Origin: DTKY01 sp037440765
Lineage (GTDB): Bacteria > Acidobacteriota > Terriglobia > Bryobacterales > Bryobacteraceae
Length of the DNA stretch: 39,844 nucleotides
Assembly: GCA_037440765.1 (NCBI GenBank)
Contig: JBBITL010000042.1
Coordinates: forward strand, 1 to 39,844
Reading direction: 5' to 3'
Below are positions 1 to 8,745 of the stretch, piece by piece (position 1 is the first letter of the stretch; each line of letters begins with the position of its first letter). The notes under the pieces were generated by a model. That model was not told the origin of the DNA, did no database searches, and saw nothing but the letters and a program-made list of their open reading frames with translations. The translations under genes and the position numbers were made by a program.

Positions 1-51
1 GCCGGCTGAGTCTGGAGGCGCTGGCCGCCTGTGCCGCTGTCAGGAGGGAAG

Positions 52-657
52 TTGATACGAACCATCGTCTTTGACCTGGGTAAGGTCCTGGTCCCGTTCG
101 AGTGGCAGCGCGGCTACGACGCCTTCGCCGCCGCCAGCTCCTGTCCGGCCGAGGAGGTGCGGCTCCGCCTGAAGGAGACAGGACTGTTCGACGGCTTCGA
201 GCGCGGCAGGGTCGAGCCGCGGGAGGTTGCCCGGCGCATCTCGGGCGTCCTGGGGCTGAGCGTGGGGTTCGAAGAGTTTCGCCGGCTGTGGAGCAGCATC
301 TTTTTGCCCGAGACCATCGTCCCGGAGGGGCTGCTGAAGAGCCTGCGGCGCAATCACCGCCTCCTGCTGCTATCCAACACGGACTCCATCCACTACCACT
401 GGGTGAAAGAGCGGTACCCCCTGCTGCGGCACTTCGATGACTATGTGCTCTCCTTCGAGGTAGGCCTGCGGAAGCCCGAGCCGGGCATCTACCGGGAGAC
501 GATATCGAGGGCGGGCTGCGAGCCCGGCGAGATCTTCTTCACCGACGACCGCGAGGAGAACGTGCAGGGCGCGCTGGAGGCCGGCATCGACGCTGTGCAG
601 TTCCACTCCGTGGAGGATCTGGAGCGGGAACTCAAGAACCGCGGCGTGAACTGGTGA
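52..657 (+). CDS. HAD-family phosphatase, YihX-like
   Basis: Haloacid-dehalogenase superfamily hydrolase of 201 residues, likely cytoplasmic, acting on a small phosphorylated metabolite (YihX relatives hydrolyse glucose-1-phosphate; the substrate here is inferred only). Motif I is FDLGK near residue 7, with the DLG form usual in YihX-type proteins. Motif II is the SNT in LLLLSNTDS, motif III the Lys of LRKPEPG, and motif IV the acidic pair in FFTDDREEN. I chose the TTG at 52 because AGGAGG lies at 42-47, 4 bases upstream, and because MIRTIVFDLG matches the family's usual beginning. An in-frame GTG at 31 would add seven residues and has no ribosome site. It converges on the blaI-like gene with a 34-base gap. 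Confidence 0.9.
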   Translation: MIRTIVFDLGKVLVPFEWQRGYDAFAAASSCPAEEVRLRLKETGLFDGFERGRVEPREVARRISGVLGLSVGFEEFRRLWSSIFLPETIVPEGLLKSLRRNHRLLLLSNTDSIHYHWVKERYPLLRHFDDYVLSFEVGLRKPEPGIYRETISRAGCEPGEIFFTDDREENVQGALEAGIDAVQFHSVEDLERELKNRGVNW

Positions 658-691
658 ACCGCCGCTGAGCCGCGGGCGCGAGCGAGCGGCC

Positions 692-1078
692 TCAGAGCAG
701 CACCGTATCCAGGCGTCCGTCCTCGGAGATATTCGAGGAGACCGCCGCCGGCGGCTGTCCTTGCAGAAACTCCAGCAGCTCCTCCACCGACCCGCCGAAG
801 AACGAATCGACCAGCTCCTGCACCGCCAGCCGGCGCGCTTGCTGGCGCGGCAGCACCGGCGAGTACAGGAACATGCGGCCGGACTTGCGGCGCGTGGCGC
901 CGCCTTTCTTCACCAGGCGGTCCATGAGCGTCATCACGGTGGTGTAGGCCAGTGCGCGGCTGGGGGCCAGTTCCTGGCGGACCTCCCTGACGCTCGCCTC
1001 TCCCAGCTTCCAGAGAACCTTCAGGCATTCCAGCTCGAGCGGCGGGGGAATGTCGCGGGGCGGAGCCGGCCGGCGCAC
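692..1078 (-). CDS. BlaI/MecI/CopY-family winged-helix repressor
   Basis: A 128-residue DNA-binding repressor. The N-terminal winged helix includes LELECLKVLW, VREVRQELA, YTTVMTLMDRLVKKG and a wing with RRKSGRMFLYSP; the C-terminal helices SVEELLEFL should dimerise. BlaI proteins are normally about 120-130 residues and are cleaved by a BlaR1-type membrane protease. No BlaR1 or beta-lactamase is visible here. The GTG start at 1078 overlaps the stop of the upstream exonuclease gene (TAGTG), and AAGGAG sits 5 bases upstream, so it is probably translated by coupling as the last gene of the rfaE2-mfd-surA-yhaM operon. The longer open frame upstream to 1240 is an out-of-frame shadow of yhaM. Target genes are unknown. 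Confidence 0.88.
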   Translation of the reverse strand: MRRPAPPRDIPPPLELECLKVLWKLGEASVREVRQELAPSRALAYTTVMTLMDRLVKKGGATRRKSGRMFLYSPVLPRQQARRLAVQELVDSFFGGSVEELLEFLQGQPPAAVSSNISEDGRLDTVLL

Positions 1079-2136
1079 TATGGCTCCTTGAGGGCGCCGA
1101 GCAACTTCTCGGCGAAGGGCGTAGAGGCTCCCGGCTGCCGCTGCGTGCCGGCCGGGTGGGCCGCGGGCGCCGGCGGACCGTTCAGGAACAGGTCCTTCTT
1201 GAGCAGCGAGCGGTCCAGCGGCTGGCTGTAGCCGGTCCACTCGCCTTCCACCTGGCGGTCCTGGGACAGAACCGAGCGCACGCAGTCCATCTTGGAGTCC
1301 ATGTCATCGAGGTGGTGCAGAAGCACGGCCTCGGCGAACAGCGGCAGCTTGGGGGAGCCGAACTCCAGGCGGCCATGGTGGCTCAGGATCATGTGCTCGA
1401 CCAGGGCCCGGAGCCGGGGAGGGAAGTCCGGAAGCGCCCTCAGCTTGTCTCCGATCATGCGCAGGCCGATCGTGATGTGGCCGAGCAACTGGCCCTCGGT
1501 CGTGTAGCCGAAGCCGCGATGGTAGCTCAGTTCGTAGATCTTGCCCACGTCGTGCAACAGCGCGCCCGCCAGCAACAGGTCCACATCGACTTCCTCGTAG
1601 TGAGCGGCCGCCATGCGGCACAGCTTCGTGAGAGAGAGAACATGCTCCAGCAGCCCCCCGAGACAGGCGTGATGCACCGCTTTGGCTGCTGGCGCCTTGC
1701 GGTACAGGCGCGCCAGCTGCTCGTCGCCGAAGACCGCCTCGGCCAGCGTTCTGAGATGAGGGTTGCCGATGCCGGCGATGACCGCCTGCAACTCGGCGAA
1801 CATCTCGTCCAGATCACGGCGCGACTGGGGGAAGAAATCCGAAGTGTCCACCTCGGACTCCTCCACCCGCTGCATCCTGTGGATGGTGAGCTGCGGGCGG
1901 TTCTGGAAGACGTTGAGCACGCCCTTGATGCGCACGAAGTCATCGCGCTCGAAGGTGCCGGCCACCTCGGAGATGTTCTCCCACATCTTGGCGTCGACTT
2001 CGCCGGTGCGGTCACCCAGCGTCAGCGACAGGTACAGGTCCCCGCTCTTTTTCTGGCGGACTTCCTTGGCGTGAACCAGGAACACTCCCGCGGCCTGCTG
2101 GTTGGGCTGTAGCTCGCTGATGTAGGGGGATTTCAT
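1078..2136 (-). CDS. yhaM: 3'-5' exoribonuclease, YhaM family (OB fold + HD domain)
   Basis: A 352-residue cytoplasmic protein. Residues about 15-85 form an OB-fold nucleic-acid-binding domain (KEVRQKKSGDLYLSLTLGD, then DFVRIKGVLNVFQNRPQLTI). Residues about 150-300 form an HD metal-dependent phosphohydrolase domain with LLHDVGK and conserved His residues in HHACLGGLLEH and LSHHGRLEFG. YhaM of Bacillus trims RNA 3' ends and can act on single-stranded DNA; activity here is by homology. The ATG at 2136 is preferred over an upstream codon at 2208, because the upstream part overlaps surA and looks nothing like the family. The gap to surA is 26 bases. No strong ribosome site is seen, which fits coupled translation within the operon. 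Confidence 0.88.
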   Translation of the reverse strand: MKSPYISELQPNQQAAGVFLVHAKEVRQKKSGDLYLSLTLGDRTGEVDAKMWENISEVAGTFERDDFVRIKGVLNVFQNRPQLTIHRMQRVEESEVDTSDFFPQSRRDLDEMFAELQAVIAGIGNPHLRTLAEAVFGDEQLARLYRKAPAAKAVHHACLGGLLEHVLSLTKLCRMAAAHYEEVDVDLLLAGALLHDVGKIYELSYHRGFGYTTEGQLLGHITIGLRMIGDKLRALPDFPPRLRALVEHMILSHHGRLEFGSPKLPLFAEAVLLHHLDDMDSKMDCVRSVLSQDRQVEGEWTGYSQPLDRSLLKKDLFLNGPPAPAAHPAGTQRQPGASTPFAEKLLGALKEP

Positions 2137-2162
2137 GGGCTGGGCTGAACCGTGCCGGGCGG

Positions 2163-3296
2163 TTAGTCCCCGCCGGCCGTCCGCTCGTACCACATGGGGA
2201 TCACCCACAGGAGGCGGGGACGGTAGCGACGGCTGATGACCTCCTCCTTGGTCACCGTCTCGGGCTTGAGCTGCGCGTGGACCATCCAGGTGGTGTCCTT
2301 GCCGGGGGCCGGGGCGCTGTCCTCGTATCCCTCGCGGATCTCCAGAAAGGCGTCCGCGCGGAGTCTGGTGAGGAACGCCCGGATCGCCGGCTCGACCAAG
2401 GGCTCAGCCAGCTTCTGCATGATTTCGTTCTCCACCTCTTCGAGCGAGGCGAGGCCGGCCGTGTGCTTCTGGTCCACACGCAGGATCAGGAAGCCGTTGG
2501 GGACGCGGATGGGGTCCGTTACGTAGCCACGGTCCTGGGCAAAGACCAGATCGGCGATCTGCTGCGTCAGTTCGTTCCGGGCGAAGAAGCGCAGGCGGCC
2601 GTCCCCTTCGGCCGAGTCGGCGTCGGAGTTGTCCCGCGCCAGATCCGTAAACCTCTCCCCACGCCGCGCGCGCTCCACCAGATCCTTGGCCTTCTTTTCG
2701 AGAGCCGCCGTTTCCTGGTCGCTCTTGCCCACCGTGGAAATCAGGATCTCGCTCAGAAGCACCCTGTCCTCGCGCACGAACGCGGACTGGTTCTCCTTGT
2801 AGTACTTCTCGACCTCGGCCCTCGGAACGTTGACCCTGGATCCGATCTCCTGCCGGATAAGCCGCTCTCTCATGAACTGCTCGCGCATCTCCTGGCGGAG
2901 GTCTTCGAAACTCAGTCCGCTCTGCTGGCGAATGTACTCGTGGAACTTGTCCTGGTCGGCGATCTTGGCCTGGCGCTGGATCTCGCCCAGCCGCCGGGCG
3001 ACCTCGGCGTCGACGTTGATGTCCAGTTCCTTGGCCCGCTGCACAATGAGCAGTTCGTCGATGCGGTCGCGCAACAGGTGCTTCTCGCGAAGCGCCCGCT
3101 CCTCGGCCAGTTGCCGGCCCGTGAGGCCCCGCTGCCGGAGTTCGCCCTCGATCAGCATGCGGGAGCGCTCCAGCTCGCTCTCGGTGATGATCTCGCCGTT
3201 CACCTTGGCGACTATCTGCTCGATGACGCGGACGTCGGCCGCCTGCCCAATCCCGGCCGCGAGGCAGACCAATACACCTAGGCCACGAACGCTCAT
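2163..3296 (-). CDS. surA: SurA-like periplasmic peptidyl-prolyl isomerase/chaperone
   Basis: A 377-residue exported chaperone-type protein. A signal peptide covers residues 1-19 (hydrophobic LGVLVCLAAGIGQA, cleaved before ADV). A SurA N-terminal domain begins VIEQIVAKVNGEIITESEL and contains the helical stretch RERLIRQEIGSRVNVPRAEV. One parvulin (PpiC) domain follows, from VLLSEILI through FTDLARDNSDADSAEGDG to VPNGFLILRVDQK. E. coli SurA has two parvulin domains; only one is clear here. The C-terminal tail after about residue 320 (TWMVHAQLKPETV) is not recognised. Its role is probably outer-membrane protein folding. The ATG at 3296 gives a sensible signal peptide, while the open frame upstream runs into mfd. 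The gap to mfd is 34 bases. Confidence 0.9.
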   Translation of the reverse strand: MSVRGLGVLVCLAAGIGQAADVRVIEQIVAKVNGEIITESELERSRMLIEGELRQRGLTGRQLAEERALREKHLLRDRIDELLIVQRAKELDINVDAEVARRLGEIQRQAKIADQDKFHEYIRQQSGLSFEDLRQEMREQFMRERLIRQEIGSRVNVPRAEVEKYYKENQSAFVREDRVLLSEILISTVGKSDQETAALEKKAKDLVERARRGERFTDLARDNSDADSAEGDGRLRFFARNELTQQIADLVFAQDRGYVTDPIRVPNGFLILRVDQKHTAGLASLEEVENEIMQKLAEPLVEPAIRAFLTRLRADAFLEIREGYEDSAPAPGKDTTWMVHAQLKPETVTKEEVISRRYRPRLLWVIPMWYERTAGGD

Positions 3297-3330
3297 GTAG
3301 TCATTATCTGACAGCCGCGGGCGGCGCGCA

Positions 3331-6300
3331 TCACGCCCCCGCGGCGGCCAGCAGCCGGAAACACTCCCGGAGCGTCTCCAGAGGGCCCGCGGGGTCGCCC
3401 GGCCCGTCGGCGGGAATTCGCAGCACACCGGCGGGCGTGAACTGCGCCCCCGGCGTCCGGCGCACGAGGTCCATCAGGCGGGCGGGTTCCACGCGCGACT
3501 CCTGGTGGAACTTAAGATTGAGGAAGCCCTGCCGCCGGTCGATCGATTCAATGCCCAGGCTTTCGGCTTGCGACTTCAGGACTGAAAACTCCACCAGGCT
3601 TGCCACGGCCCCCGGCGCCGGCCCGTAGCGGTCCGTCAACTCCTCCAGCACTGAGGCGGCCTTTTCCCGGTCGGTGGCCTCCGCGATGCGCTTATAGGCC
3701 CGCAGTCTCTGATGTTCCTCTGCAATGTACTCGGTAGGAATCCGGAAATCCAGGCCCAGGCTCAAAGTCGTGCGGACCTGGAGCGGCACCTGCTCCCCCT
3801 TGAGTTCGCACACCGTCTCCTCCAGCAGCTTCAGGTACATGTCCAAGCCCACCGCATTGATGTGCCCGTGCTGCTCGCCGCCGAGCAGGTTGCCGGCGCC
3901 CCTCAACTCCAGGTCCAGGGCGGCTATTTTGAACCCCGCTCCCAGTTCGCTGAACTCCTTGAGCGCCGCCAGCCGTTTACGCGCCGTGTCGCTCAGCTCC
4001 TTCTCCCCCGGCACCAGCAGGTACGCGTAGGCGCGCCGGTTGGAGCGCCCCACCCTGCCGCGAAGCTGGTACAGCTCGGAAAGGCCGTAGTTGTGGGCGT
4101 CGTCCACGATGATGGTGTTCGCCAGCGGAATATCCAGGCCGTTCTCGATGATTGTGGTGGAGACGAGCATGTCGAAGTCGTGCCGCATGAACCCGACCAT
4201 AACCTTCTCAAGCTGGCTCTCCGCCATCTGCCCGTGGCCCACCGCGATCCTGCACTCGGGCACAAGCTGCTGGATTTGCGCCGCGCGCTCCCAGATCGAC
4301 TCCACGCGGTTGTGGACAAAATACACCTGGCCGCCGCGGCTGACTTCCAACTCGATCGCCTGCCGAATGAGACTGGCGTCGAAGGGCGCCACCACGGTGT
4401 GTATCGCCAGCCTGTCCTTGGGCGGCGTCTCTATGACCGACATGTCCCGCAAACCGAGTAGCGACATGTGCAGCGTGCGCGGGATGGGGGTGGCGGTCAT
4501 GGTGAGCACGTCCACGTTCTTGCGGAGCTGCTTCAGCCTCTCCTTATGGCGCACCCCGAAACGCTGCTCCTCGTCCACGATCAGCAGGCCCAGATCGCGA
4601 AACTCCACGTCGCGGCTGAGCAGCCGGTGGGTGCCGATCACGATGTCCACCTTGCCGGAGGCCACGTCCTCCAGGATCTTCCCCCGCTGGTCCGGCGCAA
4701 CGAAGCGGCTCACCATTTCGACGCGCACGGGGAAGGGCGCAAAGCGCCGCCGGAAGGTCTCGTTGTGCTGAAACGTCAATACCGTGGTCGGCGTCAGCAC
4801 CGCCACCTGCCGGCCGTCGCCGAGGGCCTTGAAAGCGGCGCGCATGGCCACCTCGGTCTTGCCGAACCCCACGTCGCCGCACAGCAGCCGGTCCATGGGC
4901 TGCGTGCTCTCCATGTCGCGCTTCACGTCCTGGATGGCCGTGAGCTGGTCCTTCGTCTCGGCGAACTCGAAAGCGTCCTCGAACTCGCGCTGCCAGTTGC
5001 TGTCTCTGGAGAACGGGAACCCTTCGGCCAGCTTGCGCCCGGCGTACAGCTTGAGCAGTTCCTCGGCCATGTCGCGCATGCGGGCCTTGACGCGCTTCTT
5101 GGTGCGCTCCCAGGTCGCCCCGCCCAGCTTGTCGAGCGCCGGCGCCCCGTCGCCGCCGCCCCGGAACCGCTGCACCAGGTCCATTCTGGCCAGAGGAACG
5201 TACAGCTTGGCTTCTCCGGAGTATTCCACCAGCATGTAGTCCACGGTCTCGCCGCCCTGGGCGATCTCCCGCAGGCCAAGGAAGCGGCCCACGCCGTGCT
5301 GCGCGTGGACCACGTAGTCGCCCGGCTTCAGGTCCGCCAGGTCCGCCGCGAAAGCGCCCGCCGGCCTGCGTGGGGCTGGCCTGGCCACCAACTCGGAGGC
5401 GTCGAACAGATCCTCCGACCCGTACAGCGCCACCAGTGGGTCGAGAAACACTGTTCCTCGCCGGATCTGTCCTTTGACCAGAATGGTGCTGGCCACCGAA
5501 CCCGCCAGGTAGGCCCGCTCGGCCAGAAAGTCCGGTGTCCTCGCCGAAGCCTCCACGGCGAGCTGGAACGGAACGGCGTATTCGGTGAAGACGTCCGCCA
5601 GCCGTTCCACCTCACCGGAGGAGGGGGCGAAGAACACGGCGCGTCCGCCCTTTTCCACGACGTTCCGCACCTCGGCCACCGCCACCGGCAGGTTGCCGTG
5701 GAAGGACATGGACGGCCGTGTCCGGATCTGCGGCACGGCCGGGTCTTCGCCGATCGCTATCTCCGCAAGCGACACCTGCGGCGTCCCGGCCAGGCGCTTC
5801 TCCCACTCCCCCCACCGCAGGAACACCCGGTCGGGCGGGCTGTCCTCGCCACCGCCCTGCTCGAGCCGCTCCCAGAGCCGCTCCGCCGCGCGGCGCGAAT
5901 TGGCCGGCTCATCCCACACGACGACGGGGCGCTTCATCAGATCGACAAGCGTCCCTTCCCCGCCGGGTGGGCCGGCGGATGACGGATGCTCTCTGAGCGG
6001 AAGCAGGGTGCAGTGCTCCACCTTGAGCGCCGAACGCTGGCTCTCCACGTCGAACAGGCGGATCGACTCGACCAGGTCCCCCAGGAACTCTATGCGCACC
6101 GGCCGCGGCGACTCCGGCGAGAATGCGTCCAGGATGCCGCCGCGCACCGAGAATTCCCCCACCATCTCGACCGGGTCGCGCCTCTGGTAGCCGATGCTTT
6201 CCAGGTGCGCGACAACATCATCGAAGGGGACTTCCTCCTCCTTCCGCAGTTGCAGGGTGAGCTGGCGGTAGAAGTCCGCGGTTTCCGTCCTCAGCAACGC

Positions 6301-6711
6301 GCCCGCCACCGGCGTTATGGTAACCGGCACGCGCTCCGAAGCCAGTCGCCACAAACCCACTGCGCGCTCTTCGCTGATTTCAGTGTGAGGGGCCAGGTGC
6401 TGGAAGGGGAGAACGTCGAGCGCCGGCAGGAGCTGCGGCCGTCCGGTCCTGGCGTCCGCCGCCAGCAGGTTGAAGAATGTCTGAACCGTTTCCCACAGAG
6501 CCTCGGCCTGCCTGGGCCCTTCCGTGACCACCAGCAGAGGGCGCTCCACGGCCTGCCACAGCAGCACGATGTAGAGCGCCTTGGCCGTGCCGGTGAGACC
6601 GGCCAGGGTGATGGCCGGCGCGTCCTCCGTATACAGCCGCCGCACCACCTCCTGCAAGGACGGGTTGCGGGCCAGGCTGCCGAACAGTTCTCGTATCGCG
6701 GGGTGCGTCAA
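3331..6711 (-). CDS. mfd: Transcription-repair coupling factor Mfd
   Basis: A 1126-residue ATP-dependent DNA translocase that removes stalled RNA polymerase and recruits UvrA (E. coli Mfd has 1148 residues). The UvrB-homology region is N-terminal (FQHLAPHTEISEERAVGLWR; RGGILDAFSPE). The RNA-polymerase-interacting domain follows near residue 465 (GDYVVHAQHGVGRFLGL). The helicase motor has Walker A GDVGFGKTE near 613, DEEQ near 712, TATPIPRT near 739 and the motif VI stretch QLRGRVGRS. The TRCF C-terminal domain follows. The TTG start shares four bases with the stop of rfaE2 (TTGA), pointing to coupled translation. All motifs are intact and it looks fully functional. Confidence 0.97.
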   Translation of the reverse strand: MTHPAIRELFGSLARNPSLQEVVRRLYTEDAPAITLAGLTGTAKALYIVLLWQAVERPLLVVTEGPRQAEALWETVQTFFNLLAADARTGRPQLLPALDVLPFQHLAPHTEISEERAVGLWRLASERVPVTITPVAGALLRTETADFYRQLTLQLRKEEEVPFDDVVAHLESIGYQRRDPVEMVGEFSVRGGILDAFSPESPRPVRIEFLGDLVESIRLFDVESQRSALKVEHCTLLPLREHPSSAGPPGGEGTLVDLMKRPVVVWDEPANSRRAAERLWERLEQGGGEDSPPDRVFLRWGEWEKRLAGTPQVSLAEIAIGEDPAVPQIRTRPSMSFHGNLPVAVAEVRNVVEKGGRAVFFAPSSGEVERLADVFTEYAVPFQLAVEASARTPDFLAERAYLAGSVASTILVKGQIRRGTVFLDPLVALYGSEDLFDASELVARPAPRRPAGAFAADLADLKPGDYVVHAQHGVGRFLGLREIAQGGETVDYMLVEYSGEAKLYVPLARMDLVQRFRGGGDGAPALDKLGGATWERTKKRVKARMRDMAEELLKLYAGRKLAEGFPFSRDSNWQREFEDAFEFAETKDQLTAIQDVKRDMESTQPMDRLLCGDVGFGKTEVAMRAAFKALGDGRQVAVLTPTTVLTFQHNETFRRRFAPFPVRVEMVSRFVAPDQRGKILEDVASGKVDIVIGTHRLLSRDVEFRDLGLLIVDEEQRFGVRHKERLKQLRKNVDVLTMTATPIPRTLHMSLLGLRDMSVIETPPKDRLAIHTVVAPFDASLIRQAIELEVSRGGQVYFVHNRVESIWERAAQIQQLVPECRIAVGHGQMAESQLEKVMVGFMRHDFDMLVSTTIIENGLDIPLANTIIVDDAHNYGLSELYQLRGRVGRSNRRAYAYLLVPGEKELSDTARKRLAALKEFSELGAGFKIAALDLELRGAGNLLGGEQHGHINAVGLDMYLKLLEETVCELKGEQVPLQVRTTLSLGLDFRIPTEYIAEEHQRLRAYKRIAEATDREKAASVLEELTDRYGPAPGAVASLVEFSVLKSQAESLGIESIDRRQGFLNLKFHQESRVEPARLMDLVRRTPGAQFTPAGVLRIPADGPGDPAGPLETLRECFRLLAAAGA

Positions 6712-7238
6712 GGCTGGTTCGCGTCCGCTCCCTCGCCCAGTTCCTGCACGGAACCGCGAGCGTCAGCGCGCGGACGCTTCATGATCTCCTCCACGATGAC
6801 CGTGGTCGAGTAGCCTGGTTCCAGCGGCAGGGCCAGCACGCGGCCGCCGGCCGCCTCCACTTCCTCGCGCCCGGCGATGAAGTGGACCCAGTCGGCGCCC
6901 TTGATGAGCACGTCGGGCAGAACGGCGGCGATCAGCTCGCGCGGCGTATCTTCGTCGAAAAGCGTCACGGCGTCCACGGCCTCCAGCGCCAGCGCCATCG
7001 CCGCCCGCTCCGCTTCCGGGATCAGGGGACGGGAAGGCCCTTTGAGGCGGCGCACGCTCGAATCGGTGTTCAGCGCCAGGATGAGCACGTCCCCCATGGA
7101 CCGGGCAGATTCCAGGAGCCGTATGTGGCCGGGGTGCAGAATGTCATAGCAGCCGTTGGTGAACACCACCCGCTTGCCCTGGCGCCTCCACTCGGCGCGC
7201 GCGGCCGTCAATTCTGAACGCGTATAGAATAACCCCAC
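6708..7238 (-). CDS. rfaE2: D-glycero-beta-D-manno-heptose 1-phosphate adenylyltransferase (HldE C-domain type)
   Basis: A stand-alone nucleotidyltransferase of about 176 residues that makes ADP-heptose for the LPS inner core. The signature GCYDILHPGH carries the HxGH nucleotide-binding motif. The STT motif is in GYSTTVIVEEI, and IKGADW is the family's conserved stretch. Two starts are possible: TTG at 7250, or GTG at 7238 with GGAG 6 bases upstream. A TAAAAT -10-like box at 7254-7259 would put the transcript start at or below 7250, which favours 7238. It heads the operon with mfd and lies divergent from waaF, which uses its product. No kinase half (RfaE1) is in the window. The C-terminal tail after residue 155 is short and non-conserved. 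Confidence 0.92.
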   Translation of the reverse strand: MGLFYTRSELTAARAEWRRQGKRVVFTNGCYDILHPGHIRLLESARSMGDVLILALNTDSSVRRLKGPSRPLIPEAERAAMALALEAVDAVTLFDEDTPRELIAAVLPDVLIKGADWVHFIAGREEVEAAGGRVLALPLEPGYSTTVIVEEIMKRPRADARGSVQELGEGADANQP

Positions 7239-7253
7239 GGCTGGCTCCAAACC

Positions 7254-7259
7254 ATTTTA
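7254..7259 (-). promoter_or_regulatory. Candidate -10 box for the rfaE2-mfd-surA-yhaM-blaI operon
   Basis: TAAAAT on the minus strand, in the only gap upstream of rfaE2. No convincing -35 hexamer lies 16-18 bases upstream. The predicted transcript start is near 7247, just ahead of the GTG at 7238. Confidence 0.4.
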
Positions 7260-7293
7260 GCTTCCGGGCGGCGGGGCGCTGTACGATGGAAGA

Positions 7294-8343
7294 TTGCCCG
7301 CACCCCCGGAGCCATCCAGGATCCTGGTCCGAGCCGTGAACTGGCTCGGCGACGCCGTTATGTCGCTGGCCGCGCTGCGCGCGCTGCGCGGGCGCTTTCC
7401 ATCGGCCTGGATCACGCTCCACGCCACGGCCTGGGTGGCGGACCTCTATGCCAGGGAGAAGTTCGCCGACCAGGTGATGCCTTATGCCGCCCGCCGGGGC
7501 GCACTGGACTGGGCCGGCAAGTGGCGCGAGGCGCGCCGCCTCCGCGCCGGGCGCTTCGATTGCGCCATACTGCTTCCAAACTCGTTCGACTCCGCGCTGG
7601 TAGTCCGCCTGGCCGGAATCCCCAGGCGCATCGGCTACCGGCGCGATGGCCGCGGCTGGCTGCTGACGGACTCAATCCCGCCGCCCCTTCCCGGCGAGAT
7701 TCCCCGGCACGAGCGTTTCTACTACCTCGAGCTGTTGCGCCGCGCCGGAATCCTGGACTCGCTCCCCGCCCGCGCCCCGACGCAACTGGAGGGCGCACCG
7801 GCGGCGCGCCTTGCCGGCGAGGACCGTTTTGCGAGGATGGGCCTGCCAGGGCCGGTGGTCGGCGTGAGCCCGGGGGCGGCCTTCGGCGGCGCCAAGCGCT
7901 GGCTGCCAGAGGGCTTCGCCGAAGCCGCGGCGCAGGTGGCGTCTGCGCTCGGCGGCGCCGTGGCGGTGTTCGGCTCCGCGGGCGAGCGGCCGGTGGCCGG
8001 CCGGGTGGCCGATGCGCTGGGCGCCCGCAAGACCGCCGTCCTGAACCTGGCGGGTGAGACCACCCTCGGCGAGTTCATCGAGCTGGCGGCCGCCTGCCGC
8101 GTCTTTCTGACCAACGACTCGGGCGCGATGCACGTGGCCTCGGCCCTGGGCGTGCCCACCGTGGCGGTGTTCGGAGCGACCGACCCGCAGGGGACCGGTC
8201 CGGCCGGCCCCATGAGCCGCGTGGTGATGGAGCCGGTCGATTGCAGCCCGTGCCTGCTCCGCGAGTGCCCGATCGACCACCGCTGCATGACCCGCGTTTC
8301 GCCCGGGCGCGTGGCGGCCGAGGCCCTGGAACTGCTGAAATAG
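7294..8343 (+). CDS. waaF: ADP-heptose:LPS heptosyltransferase II-like (GT9)
   Basis: A 349-residue glycosyltransferase family 9 enzyme adding heptose to the LPS inner core at the inner face of the cytoplasmic membrane. The N-terminal ILVRAVNWLGDAVMSLAALRAL is diagnostic of WaaF, including the Asp of GDAVMS. The C-terminal nucleotide-sugar domain holds NLAGETTLGEFIELAAAC, LTNDSGAMHVASALGVPTVAVFG and ATDPQGTGP. A Cys-rich stretch CSPCLLRECPIDHRCM near the end also occurs in many WaaF proteins. The start is TTG at 7294 with GGAAG close by; an upstream ATG at 7286 is out of frame. It is divergent from rfaE2 and heads the core-heptose cluster. Confidence 0.93.
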   Translation: MPAPPEPSRILVRAVNWLGDAVMSLAALRALRGRFPSAWITLHATAWVADLYAREKFADQVMPYAARRGALDWAGKWREARRLRAGRFDCAILLPNSFDSALVVRLAGIPRRIGYRRDGRGWLLTDSIPPPLPGEIPRHERFYYLELLRRAGILDSLPARAPTQLEGAPAARLAGEDRFARMGLPGPVVGVSPGAAFGGAKRWLPEGFAEAAAQVASALGGAVAVFGSAGERPVAGRVADALGARKTAVLNLAGETTLGEFIELAAACRVFLTNDSGAMHVASALGVPTVAVFGATDPQGTGPAGPMSRVVMEPVDCSPCLLRECPIDHRCMTRVSPGRVAAEALELLK

Positions 8344-8361
8344 GGGTTGCAGACAAGCAGC

Positions 8362-8745
8362 GTGGATACCAGAAGCAAATTGTTGACCGCGGACCAGGCG
8401 CTCCAGCTGGTGCGCCGTCTCGGCCGGGAGGGCCAACCTCCGAAGCTCGTGGCGGGCTGCTTCGATCCTCTGCTGGCCGCACACGCCCGGCGGCTGGCCG
8501 GAGTCCGGAAGGGCGCCGCGATTCTTATAGTGATCGTCACCGACCCGCCCCAGCCCGTCCTTCCTGCGCGCGCGCGGGCGGAGCTGGTGGCTGCTCTGGC
8601 GGTGGTCGACCATGTAGTGGTCGCCGGAGAGCAACCGCTGGAGGCGTTTTTCGATGGGGCCGAGGTTCTCCGCAGCGAGGCCGAGGACCTGGAGATCGCG
8701 GGCAAACTGATACAACATGTCCACCAACGGCAGCGCACGCTCTAG
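8362..8745 (+). CDS. Degenerate RfaE2-like nucleotidyltransferase (probable pseudoenzyme)
   Basis: A 127-residue protein resembling the first two thirds of RfaE2. LVAGCFDPLLAAHARRL aligns with FTNGCYDILHPGHIRLL, and VLPARARAELVAALAVVDHVVV aligns with LIPEAERAAMALALEAVDAVTL. The HxGH motif has become LAAH, losing the first His and the Gly, and no STT motif follows, so adenylyl transfer is unlikely. The frame is open and base composition is ordinary, so it is not obviously a decaying pseudogene. GTG at 8362 is preferred; TTG at 8347 is the alternative. It sits 18 bases after waaF and its 3' end overlaps waaC by 29 bases, implying co-expression. The role is unknown; a regulatory or subunit role in heptose supply is a guess. 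Confidence 0.7.
   Translation: MDTRSKLLTADQALQLVRRLGREGQPPKLVAGCFDPLLAAHARRLAGVRKGAAILIVIVTDPPQPVLPARARAELVAALAVVDHVVVAGEQPLEAFFDGAEVLRSEAEDLEIAGKLIQHVHQRQRTL

Noticed and set aside
1156..3281. Long plus-strand frames opposite yhaM and surA
   Set aside because: Translations are rich in Leu, His, Gln and Val repeats typical of the complement of GC-rich coding DNA, with no ribosome sites or family resemblance.
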